The position numbers and the translations under genes are program-made. Positions 1-5,690 of a stretch of 8,146 nt of DNA are shown piece by piece (the first letter of the stretch is position 1; each line of letters starts with the position of its first letter). Origin of the DNA: Methanobacteriota archaeon (GTDB lineage: Archaea; Altiarchaeota; Altiarchaeia; IMC4; QMZM01); assembly GCA_903930485.1 (NCBI GenBank), contig CAIYYO010000258.1:1-8146 (forward strand), read 5' to 3'. Below the pieces are notes generated by a model, which did no database searches, was not told the origin of the DNA, and saw only the letters and a list, made by a program, of their open reading frames with translations.

Positions 1-161
1 AAATTTTTTGTCCGCTTTTTGTTAGTTTTCTTTGCGTTCTTTGTTAAATATTCCGGATTTTTGTATATGACGTCTCGCGTTAGCCAATCGTGTATTCCCT
101 GTTTCCCCCAATTGTTGTACCCTCGACGGTTCTGAGAAGGGCTAATAGACATTATAGGCAT
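1..161 (-). CDS. Partial ORF of unknown function, running off the left edge
   Basis: The minus strand is open from an ATG at 161-159 to the window edge (about 53 codons, no stop), so only the N-terminus is visible. A second in-frame ATG lies at 152-150. An AAGGG motif sits 5 bases before the first ATG, which favours that start. The predicted protein is hydrophilic: it begins MPIMSISPSQNRRG, has Trp/Tyr-containing stretches such as WGKQGIHDW, and becomes very Lys/Asn-rich toward the edge. No family was recognised. Codon use (CGA, CGT, TTA, AAT, many A-rich codons) differs from the sugar genes to the right, as if this DNA had another origin. The plus strand is also open here (1-135), but its product is a Phe/Leu-rich string expected from the complement of A-rich codons, so I prefer the minus strand. 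It would be divergently transcribed from the glycosyltransferase at 273. It may also be non-coding AT-rich DNA. Confidence 0.35.
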   Translation of the reverse strand, partial: MPIMSISPSQNRRGYNNWGKQGIHDWLTRDVIYKNPEYLTKNAKKTNKKRTKN

Positions 162-173
162 GCCTGCCCTTGT

Positions 174-217
174 GGCGGACAACGGATACGGTTTGCGGGC
201 TTTTTATCCCGTCCGCC
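174..217. repeat. Imperfect inverted repeat in the divergent spacer
   Basis: GGCGGAC at 174-180 is perfectly complementary to GTCCGCC at 211-217. Inside that, GGAT (184-187) pairs with ATCC (206-209), with AAC opposite a single C as an internal bulge and an 18-base loop. That gives 11 base pairs, mostly GC. No T-run follows on either strand, so it does not look like an intrinsic terminator. It lies just upstream of the promoter-like element of the glycosyltransferase gene and just upstream of the start of the leftward ORF, where an operator or a structured leader could act. A short palindrome, AGGCATGCCT (156-165), lies next to it. Chance is possible for a stem of this length. Confidence 0.35.
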
Positions 218-223
218 CAAGTA

Positions 224-252
224 TTTAAAGAAATAGTTTTTCAGCCAATAAA
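224..252 (+). promoter_or_regulatory. Promoter-like element before the CgeB-type glycosyltransferase
   Basis: TTTAAA at 224-229 and AATAAA at 247-252 are separated by 17 bases. Each matches 4 of 6 positions of the sigma-70 -35 and -10 consensus, so this is a weak bacterial match. Alternatively TATTTAAAG (222-230) reads as an archaeal TATA box, which would put the transcript start near 250 and leave about 20 bases of leader holding the Shine-Dalgarno motif at 261-266. The sequence alone does not decide between the two. Confidence 0.35.
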
Positions 253-260
253 AACAAGCC

Positions 261-266
261 AAGGTG
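261..266 (+). promoter_or_regulatory. Shine-Dalgarno motif that decides the start at 273
   Basis: AAGGTG lies 6 bases before the ATG at 273. A longer reading starting at GTG 264 is possible, but that GTG is itself part of this motif and has no ribosome-binding site of its own, so the ATG is the better start. Confidence 0.55.
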
Positions 267-272
267 CCAAAG

Positions 273-1238
273 ATGAGGGTTCTATTCTTCGCGGTGGACG
301 ACGGGCGTTTTCCGAGCTACAGCTACCAGTGCGTCCAGGCGTTCAAGGATCTGGGTCATGAGGTACGTCTGGAGGATCTCAGAAAGCATAAGATGCACAA
401 GCATCCTTTTACGAACAAGCTCCTGAATAAATGGCTCTTTTCTAGGGCCGAGAAATACAACCCAGACCTCCTGCTCGTGAACAAGGGGACGAACATCCTG
501 CCGGGCTACATAAAAAAGCTGTCCGGCAAAGGCATCAAGACTGCGAACTGGACCCTCGACGAGCCTTTCGGACTCGTGAACAAATTCAACAGGATAGGCA
601 ACATAAGCGAGTACGATTATTTCTTCGTCTTCGATCCATTCTATCTCCAGGAGCTTTCAGCCGTTAATCCGCACTCGTATTATCTGCCCTGCGCCGCCGA
701 CCCGGTTCACGTCCATAAGGAGGTCATCCCCCTCGGGAAAAGGAAGTATAAGCACGACCTCTCGTTCATCGGCTCCCACGACAATAAGAGGGAGGACTTA
801 TTGAACAACTTCGCAGGCTACGACATAAAGGTCGCAGGCTTCCGGTGGGACAAGGTCTCGACGCCTATAGGGAAGAAAGTCGACAAGAGATTGTACACCG
901 GTCCCGAGATGTGCGGGGAGTTCAACCAGAGCAGGATAAACATCAACATACACGCGCCGCATTCAATCGAAGGCGTGAACATCAGGACCTTCGAGATACC
1001 GGCGTGCAACAGTTTCCAGGTCTGCGACTATTTTAAAGAGATTAACAACCTCTTCGACATAGGTAAGGAGATTGTGTGCTACCGGGATGCCGGCGAGCTC
1101 AAGGAGCTTGTCGATTATTACCTCGACAAGAATAATTCAGGAGAAAGGGACAGGATAACGGTTGCAGGACATAAACGCGTATTAAGGGAGCACACTGTAA
1201 AGCATAGGATAGAGAAAATGCTCTCGATAATTCATTAA
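273..1238 (+). CDS. CgeB-type glycosyltransferase (GT-B fold)
   Basis: This 321-residue protein looks like a cytoplasmic GT-B glycosyltransferase of the CgeB/spore-maturation group, which carries a Glyco_trans_1_2-type C-terminal domain. The N-terminus (MRVLFFAVDDG) is a Rossmann strand and loop. After a middle region with a Trp-Thr-Leu-Asp-Glu-Pro stretch near 93-98, the domain signature follows: DLSFIGS at 162-168, an Arg/Asn-rich RININIH at 221-227, then G-V-N-I-R-T-F-E (234-241). The C-terminus has the usual LF-x-x-G-x-E-I-V-x-Y pattern (270-280), an EL helix, and an H-x-V-x-x-R-I end. No signal peptide or membrane segment is seen. Sugar donor and acceptor cannot be read from the sequence. 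The gene is the only one on the plus strand facing the sugar cluster and ends 9 bases from rfbH. It probably transfers a sugar in the same glycan pathway, but it has its own promoter region and could serve another pathway. Confidence 0.85.
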   Translation: MRVLFFAVDDGRFPSYSYQCVQAFKDLGHEVRLEDLRKHKMHKHPFTNKLLNKWLFSRAEKYNPDLLLVNKGTNILPGYIKKLSGKGIKTANWTLDEPFGLVNKFNRIGNISEYDYFFVFDPFYLQELSAVNPHSYYLPCAADPVHVHKEVIPLGKRKYKHDLSFIGSHDNKREDLLNNFAGYDIKVAGFRWDKVSTPIGKKVDKRLYTGPEMCGEFNQSRININIHAPHSIEGVNIRTFEIPACNSFQVCDYFKEINNLFDIGKEIVCYRDAGELKELVDYYLDKNNSGERDRITVAGHKRVLREHTVKHRIEKMLSIIH

Positions 1239-1254
1239 CCCGATCAGTTAACCC
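1235..1254. repeat. Seven-base direct repeat spanning the two convergent stop codons
   Basis: TTAACCC occurs at 1235-1241 and again at 1248-1254. The TAA stop of the glycosyltransferase (1236-1238) lies in the first copy, and the stop of rfbH (1250-1248 on the minus strand) lies in the second. The copies are direct, not inverted, so they do not form a terminator hairpin. The convergent genes are separated by only 9 bases and no other terminator is visible. Confidence 0.4.
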
Positions 1255-2561
1255 TTTTTGCCAGCAAAGTATTTCTGGAACACGTTCAAGGCGTGGTCAA
1301 GCTGCTTCTTTCCAAGGCCGGGATATACGCCTATCCAGAAGGTGTTCTCCATGATGTAGTCGGTATTTTCCAGGCTCCCGGACACCCGGTACTTTATGTT
1401 GTTCTCGGTGTAGTACGGCTGCTTGATCATGTTCCCGGCGAACAATGGCCGGGTCGCTACTCCGTTCTCTTCCAGGAAGGACGTGAGGTCGCTCCGGTTT
1501 ACTTTTCCGGGAACAGCGCTCAAAGGAAAGCCGAACCAGGAGGGATCGCTCTCTTTCATGGCCTCGGGCAAAAGCAGTTTGTCTCCGTATTTGTCGAGCC
1601 CGTTTTTGAGGTATTCGAAATTCTCCTTTCTCTTTAGTGTGAAAGAGTGGAGCTTCACCATCTGCGCGACGCCTATCGCTGCCTGCAGGTCGGTCATCTT
1701 CAGGTTGTAGCCCATGTGGGAATAGACGTATTTATGGTCGTAGCCTATCGGGAGCTTTCCGAACCTTCCTGTGAACCTCTTGCCGCACCTGTTGTCTCTC
1801 CCGGTCTTGCACCAGCAGTCGCGGCCCCAGTCACGGATCGAACGGACTATCTTGTCAAGGAGCGGATCCGAAGTCACGACTGCGCCCCCTTCCGCAGTCG
1901 TTATGTGGTGCGCGGGATAAAAACTGTGTGTGGCGAGGTGCCCGAACGTCCCTGTCATCCTTCCCTTGTACGTGGATCCTAATGCGTCGCAGTTGTCTTC
2001 TATCAGCCAGAGGCCGTGCTCCTCTGCGAGTCCGGTCACGGCGTCGACATCGAAGGGGTTTCCGAGCGTGTGCGCGAGGAATATCGCCTTAGTCTTGTTC
2101 GTGACTGCCTTCGAAAGCTCCGAAACGTCCACGTCATACGTTCCCATCTCCACCTCCACGAAGACAGGCACGCAGCCGTACAGGATTATCGGGTTCACGG
2201 TCGTCGGGAAACCGGCGGAAACGGTCAAAACCTCGTCTCCGGGAACGATCCTCTTTTCTTTTTCGATGAGATGCGACGTCAGTGCAGCGAACGCCAGAAG
2301 GCTTGCAGACGACCCTGAATTGCATGCTACGGCATATTTGGTCCCGATGTATTCGGCCAGTTGTTCCTCGAACTTTTCGACGTATTCCCCGTCTGTCCAC
2401 CAGCCTTTCAGCGACGCATCAACAAGGTTTGCGAGCTCGTCTTCTCCATATACTTTGCCGCTGACCGGAACCTTGCCCTCCGGCAACTCCTTCACAGTCT
2501 CCCGGCCGTATCTTCTTACCAGCTCGAGTATCTCATCCCTAAGTGCTTCGGCTTTTTTCAA
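1248..2561 (-). CDS. rfbH: CDP-4-keto-6-deoxyglucose 3-dehydrase (E1, RfbH/DdhC)
   Basis: This 437-residue PMP-dependent enzyme removes the C3 hydroxyl of CDP-4-keto-6-deoxy-D-glucose, the step that commits to 3,6-dideoxyhexoses. It belongs to the DegT/DnrJ/EryC1 aminotransferase fold but has His where aminotransferases have the PLP lysine: H218 in SFYPAHHIT, equivalent to H220 of the Yersinia enzyme. The iron-sulfur ligands are complete: C191, C249, C251 and C259 reproduce the C-x57-C-x1-C-x7-C pattern exactly. Other family blocks are GFPTTVNP (117-124), LIEDNCDALGS (186-196), GYDHKYVYSHMGYNLK (273-288) and SDPSWFGFP (338-346). Length matches the Salmonella and Yersinia proteins. The start is a TTG: the frame has a stop 4 codons upstream, and the visible N-terminus (LRDEI..LVRRY) aligns with known RfbH starts. 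It overlaps the reductase gene by 23 bases and is the last gene of the cassette. It needs an electron donor (E3) that is not in the window. Confidence 0.94.
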   Translation of the reverse strand: MKKAEALRDEILELVRRYGRETVKELPEGKVPVSGKVYGEDELANLVDASLKGWWTDGEYVEKFEEQLAEYIGTKYAVACNSGSSASLLAFAALTSHLIEKEKRIVPGDEVLTVSAGFPTTVNPIILYGCVPVFVEVEMGTYDVDVSELSKAVTNKTKAIFLAHTLGNPFDVDAVTGLAEEHGLWLIEDNCDALGSTYKGRMTGTFGHLATHSFYPAHHITTAEGGAVVTSDPLLDKIVRSIRDWGRDCWCKTGRDNRCGKRFTGRFGKLPIGYDHKYVYSHMGYNLKMTDLQAAIGVAQMVKLHSFTLKRKENFEYLKNGLDKYGDKLLLPEAMKESDPSWFGFPLSAVPGKVNRSDLTSFLEENGVATRPLFAGNMIKQPYYTENNIKYRVSGSLENTDYIMENTFWIGVYPGLGKKQLDHALNVFQKYFAGKKG

Positions 2562-3429
2562 CTTCTTTCTTCATGTGATCCAATGAATCTGCAAGCCTCG
2601 GGAAACGATAGCTGAGGTCCTGCTGAATCTTCTCAGGGCTGGTGCTGCAGTTGAGCGGCCTCTTGGCCTTCTGGTTAAGCTCGCCCGTTGAAACCGGCAT
2701 TATCAGAGCAGGGTTGTAGCCCATGACTTCTGCTATCTTTAACGCGAAATCGTACCTGGAAACGGGCTCTGGACCTGTCGCCAGATAGGTTCCCTTAAGG
2801 TCTTTACCGATGGCTCTGTCTATCACTTCTGCCAACAGATGCACGTAAGTCGGATTATTGATCTGGTCCGAAGGGACCTCCGTATCCTGTTTTTTCTCCT
2901 GGTTTTCCATGAGCTGCATGAAAAAATTGTTCCCGCCTTTGTGATACCCGTAGACGACGGTCGTCCTCAGGATGAGGTGATTTGGAATTTCTTTAACGTG
3001 TTCTTCCCCGAGCAGTTTGCTGTAGCCGTAGTAGTCTACCGGACCCACGGGATCGTTTTCCGTATAGCTTCCTTTCACTCCGTCGTAGACGTAGTCGGTG
3101 GATATGTATATGAATTTCGCGTCCGGGTTCACCTTGGAAACTGCATCAACAAGGTTCCTCGTCCCCAGTACGTTCACCATAAAGCATTCCTTCTTGTGCT
3201 CTTCGCAATAGTCGACGCTCTTTGTTATCTTGGCGCAGTGTACGATCACGTCGGGAGAAACTTTCTCGACCGCCTCCATTACGTCGGCCCCTCGCGTTAT
3301 GTCCACAGGATAATCTACAGCTCCCCCGGCCGTCCGGGAAATGCCGTGGACATTGTTGCCGTTGTGCAAGCGGTCACACACGAAGCTCCCAAGAAAACCG
3401 CTCACCCCGGTGATGAGTATCTCAGCCAT
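2539..3429 (-). CDS. RmlD-like NAD(P)-dependent sugar reductase (extended SDR)
   Basis: This 296-residue extended short-chain dehydrogenase is of the RmlD (dTDP-4-dehydrorhamnose reductase) type. It has TGVSGFLG for the cofactor (7-14), the active-site region STDYVYDG (110-117), Y134-x3-K138 as the catalytic pair, and the RmlD-like tail A-K-R-P-L-N-C-S (265-272). By family it should reduce a 4-keto sugar. In this cassette the likely substrate is a CDP-4-keto-(3),6-(di)deoxyhexose, as for AscF of Yersinia, although RmlD itself works on dTDP sugars. The ATG at 3429 gives a standard N-terminus and overlaps the preceding gene by 8 bases. A longer reading from 3498 only adds out-of-family residues that lie inside that gene. 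It sits between the RmlC-like gene and rfbH, suggesting that epimerase and reductase act as a pair. Substrate and product stereochemistry are inference. Confidence 0.85.
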   Translation of the reverse strand: MAEILITGVSGFLGSFVCDRLHNGNNVHGISRTAGGAVDYPVDITRGADVMEAVEKVSPDVIVHCAKITKSVDYCEEHKKECFMVNVLGTRNLVDAVSKVNPDAKFIYISTDYVYDGVKGSYTENDPVGPVDYYGYSKLLGEEHVKEIPNHLILRTTVVYGYHKGGNNFFMQLMENQEKKQDTEVPSDQINNPTYVHLLAEVIDRAIGKDLKGTYLATGPEPVSRYDFALKIAEVMGYNPALIMPVSTGELNQKAKRPLNCSTSPEKIQQDLSYRFPRLADSLDHMKKEVEKSRST

Positions 3430-3871
3430 TTTTGATGTCCCAGTCGTAGCCGATCTTTTTGTCGAAGGGATCGATCCTGACCAGTTCGGCCGGGTCATGG
3501 GGAACGGTAGCGCAGTTCGCGACGATGGCTTTAACGTTTCCTACGGCCTTGAATCCGTTCACGACTCCGGGCGGGACTTTGACAAGGCAGTAGTTGTCGT
3601 CGCCTATGAATAATTCCTGCAGTACGCCTTTGGTCTTCGAGCCGGGCCTCTGGTCGTATAGGACCAGTTTTATGTTGCCGGAGACGACTGCGTAATTCAG
3701 GGTCATCTCTTTATGGAGATGCCATGCCTTGACCGCTCCCGGAAAGATAACGGAAAAATATATCTCACCGAATCCTTCAAAAACAGGGTCGTCTTTGCGC
3801 AGCATGTGCATTACGACCCCGCGCTCGTCCATTATCTTCTTCAGCGGCTTGACGATGACTCCTTCGATCAT
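3422..3871 (-). CDS. Short RmlC-like cupin, putative keto-sugar epimerase
   Basis: This 149-residue single-domain cupin resembles the dTDP-4-dehydrorhamnose 3,5-epimerase (RmlC) family but is shorter than the usual 180 or so residues. The conserved D-E-R-G near the N-terminus (15-18) is present. H51 in AWHLH aligns with the RmlC catalytic base (H63 in Salmonella), followed by the expected GNIKLVLYD strand (65-73). Key positions differ: RmlC's GFAHGF becomes GVVNGF (102-107), the active-site tyrosine after it is missing (VKAIVANC), and the protein ends just after the I-x-x-D-W segment, so the catalytic Asp of the RmlC C-terminus has no counterpart. It may epimerise only one carbon, use other residues, or act as an isomerase or accessory protein. 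The ATG overlaps the rfbG stop as ATGA. Its place between rfbG and the reductase argues for a role in the CDP-sugar pathway, in the position of Yersinia AscE. Confidence 0.8.
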   Translation of the reverse strand: MIEGVIVKPLKKIMDERGVVMHMLRKDDPVFEGFGEIYFSVIFPGAVKAWHLHKEMTLNYAVVSGNIKLVLYDQRPGSKTKGVLQELFIGDDNYCLVKVPPGVVNGFKAVGNVKAIVANCATVPHDPAELVRIDPFDKKIGYDWDIKNG

Positions 3872-4860
3872 TTTATCTTGCCGTATTTTTTGAAATGATC
3901 CCGGTACCATGCGATTGTCTCTTTAAGGCCTTGGTCGAGCTCGTATTTCGGGCCCCATCCCAGCATTTTCTTCGCCTTTTCGGAAGAGAGGTACTGCGCC
4001 GCTATCTCGTTGCTTGCCTCGTTCTTTACGACCGGCCTCGCGCCTTTCTTTCCGTAGGCATCTATTATCCTGTTCACGAGCTCGATCACCGTGACCGGCT
4101 TGCCTGTCCCGAAGTTGAATGCCTCGCCCTTTATCTCCCTTCTGTCGACGCCCTCGCACAAAGTCATGTACGCCGACACCGCATCAAGTACGTAGAAGTA
4201 ATCCCGCAAAGGCGTGCCGTCGCTCCTGACAACAGGCGCCTCGCCCAGGAGAAGCGATTTGATAGTGCCAGGGACTATCCGGTTGAAGTTGAGGTCCCCT
4301 CCGCCGTAGAAGTTCCCACACCTTGCAACCGCCAGCGGCACCCCGTAAGTAACGTAATAGGTCCGCGCAATAAGGTCTACGCAGCTCTTCGACACGTCGT
4401 ATGGATGCGATCCCTGCAGCGGGTCTTTCTCAGTATACGGCAGTTTCTCCTGGTCTCCGTATGCCTTGTCGCTTGACGCGACCACGAGCCGTTTAAGCAG
4501 CCGGCTGTTCCGGGCAGCCTCGAAAACGTTCCAGCTCCCTTTTATGTTGGCTTCGAACGTCGATAACGGCGACCGGTTCGCTGTCTGCACTATTGCCTGC
4601 GCGCCCAGGTGGAAGCAGGAATCTATCTCGTACTCGTTGAAGGCCCTCTCAACCGTTGGATAATCTTCCAAAAGACCGTGCACCACGGACACGCGGTCGT
4701 CGAGGCCGAGGTTGTAGTAATTCGATCTCGGAACGTGGTCCCTGACCAGGCATGTTACGTTGGCGTTTTCGTCTGCGAGCCGTTTCACAAGCCATGAGCC
4801 CAGGATGCCGGTCGCCCCTGTGACCAGGACGTTCTTGTCCTTCCAGTAGTCGTTTTTCAT
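3868..4860 (-). CDS. rfbG: CDP-glucose 4,6-dehydratase (RfbG/DdhB)
   Basis: This 330-residue extended SDR converts CDP-D-glucose to CDP-4-keto-6-deoxy-D-glucose using bound NAD+, in the cytoplasm. It has TGATGILG (14-21) for the cofactor, S-S-D-K-A-Y-G at 119-125, and Y144-x3-K148. The Asp-Lys pair (D121, K122) is characteristic of the CDP-glucose enzyme; the dTDP-glucose dehydratase RmlB has Asp-Glu there. Further family marks are R-C-G-N-F-Y-G-G-G-D (170-179), a substrate-binding R-D-Y-F-Y-V-x-D (209-216), and F-N-F-G-T-G-K-P (238-245). The ATG at 4860 overlaps the rfbF stop as ATGA. A start further upstream at 4884 would add eight residues inside rfbF and is less likely. The following gene again overlaps by ATGA, so translation is probably coupled across three genes. 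It is slightly shorter than the Salmonella enzyme, with no visible break. Confidence 0.93.
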   Translation of the reverse strand: MKNDYWKDKNVLVTGATGILGSWLVKRLADENANVTCLVRDHVPRSNYYNLGLDDRVSVVHGLLEDYPTVERAFNEYEIDSCFHLGAQAIVQTANRSPLSTFEANIKGSWNVFEAARNSRLLKRLVVASSDKAYGDQEKLPYTEKDPLQGSHPYDVSKSCVDLIARTYYVTYGVPLAVARCGNFYGGGDLNFNRIVPGTIKSLLLGEAPVVRSDGTPLRDYFYVLDAVSAYMTLCEGVDRREIKGEAFNFGTGKPVTVIELVNRIIDAYGKKGARPVVKNEASNEIAAQYLSSEKAKKMLGWGPKYELDQGLKETIAWYRDHFKKYGKIK

Positions 4861-5648
4861 CTTTTGTCTTTCCATAACGCCCACGGCGTCTTGCCTTTAG
4901 CCCATAATTCGTTCAGGTCTTCGTAGTCCTTGAAGGTGTCCATGGAATGGAAAAAGCCTTCATGCGGGTACATCACTATCTCGCCTTCTTTTGCAAGCTC
5001 GACGAAGACGTCTTCTATCATCTTGTCTTCCTCTAAGTAGTCGAAAACTTTCTTCTCGAAGACCATGAATCCGATGTTTATGTATTCCCCGAGCTTCGGC
5101 TTCTGCTGGAACGAGACTATGCATTTGTCCGGGTCGGTCTGCAGGAGTCCGTATTTCGACGAAGGATGCGCACCTGTTATCGTCGCTATCTTTCCGTTGT
5201 CCTTGTGGAATTTGAGGAGCTTCTTCACGTCGACGTCCGCCACGCCGTCGCCGTATGTCGCCATGAACGTGTCAGAGCCTTTGAGGAATTTCTCGACCTT
5301 CTGGAGCCTGCCGGCCGTCAAGGTCTTCTGGCCGGTGTCGGCGAAAGTGATGGTCCAGTCCTCTATCTTATGCTGCTCGTGGGTGGTCCATTCAAGCCTC
5401 GAGCGCAGGTTCATCGTGAAATCCTGGGTCAGCCATTCATAGTTCAGGAAATACTCGCGTATCATGTCGCCCCTGTACCCGAGGCACAAGACGTAATCGT
5501 TGAGCCCGTAATGGCTGTAGATCTTCATGATATGCCAGAGTATCGGCCGGTCGCCCACGGTCACCAGCGGCTTCGGGATGTACTCGGTCTGCTCGCGCAT
5601 CCTTGTTCCCGAACCCCCGCAGAATATAACGGTTCTGATCTTTTCCAT
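4857..5648 (-). CDS. rfbF: Glucose-1-phosphate cytidylyltransferase (RfbF/DdhA)
   Basis: This 263-residue enzyme joins CTP and alpha-D-glucose 1-phosphate to give CDP-glucose and pyrophosphate, the first step of the CDP-sugar pathway. The nucleotidyltransferase signature is complete: GGSGTRMRE (11-19), E-Y-I-P-K-P (22-27) with the catalytic Lys at 26, and V-G-D-R-P-I-L-W-H-I-M-K (31-42). The Y-G-D-G-V-A-D block (132-138) carries the metal-binding Asp at 134. N-I-G-F-M-V-F (191-197) and the late G-F-F-H-S-M-D-T block (231-238) are typical of RfbF rather than RmlA, which has G-x-A-W-L-D-T. Length matches the Salmonella enzyme. No Shine-Dalgarno motif precedes the ATG, and a promoter-like element ends 14 bases upstream, so the message could be nearly leaderless. 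It opens a five-gene overlapping cassette. Confidence 0.95.
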   Translation of the reverse strand: MEKIRTVIFCGGSGTRMREQTEYIPKPLVTVGDRPILWHIMKIYSHYGLNDYVLCLGYRGDMIREYFLNYEWLTQDFTMNLRSRLEWTTHEQHKIEDWTITFADTGQKTLTAGRLQKVEKFLKGSDTFMATYGDGVADVDVKKLLKFHKDNGKIATITGAHPSSKYGLLQTDPDKCIVSFQQKPKLGEYINIGFMVFEKKVFDYLEEDKMIEDVFVELAKEGEIVMYPHEGFFHSMDTFKDYEDLNELWAKGKTPWALWKDKR

Positions 5649-5662
5649 TGTAGAATTCTTTA

Positions 5663-5690
5663 ATTATACGTTTTTTCGAGTTTAAATCAA
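5663..5690 (-). promoter_or_regulatory. Promoter-like element before rfbF
   Basis: On the minus strand TTGATT (5690-5685), a 16-base spacer and a perfect TATAAT (5668-5663) precede the rfbF ATG by 14 bases. The -35 box matches 4 of 6 consensus positions. Its TGA is also the stop codon of the upstream glycosyltransferase gene. The 38-base gap is strongly AT-rich compared with its flanks and is the only gap of this size in the gene train. A transcript starting 6-8 bases after the -10 box would have a leader of only about 6-8 bases. In archaeal terms TTTAAA (5686-5681) could be the TATA box, and the conclusion of a very short leader would be the same. Confidence 0.45.

Noticed and set aside
1..135. 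Plus-strand open frame giving a Phe-rich hydrophobic string that could be a membrane tail
   Set aside because: The hydrophobicity follows from T-rich complement of Lys/Asn codons; the minus strand has a start with a ribosome-binding site and a more protein-like product. Not excluded.
148..179. Minus-strand TATAAT at 156-151 as a -10 box
   Set aside because: No -35-like sequence at 16-18 bases spacing, and it overlaps the putative start codons of the leftward ORF.
1930..2586. Plus-strand open frame (218 codons) opposite rfbH
   Set aside because: Ser/Thr-rich sequence with no family signature, fully antisense to rfbH, whose catalytic and iron-sulfur residues are all in place on the other strand.
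2839..3435. Plus-strand open frame (198 codons) opposite the RmlD-like gene
   Set aside because: Val/His/Arg-rich product with no domain; the minus strand carries the cofactor and YxxxK motifs.
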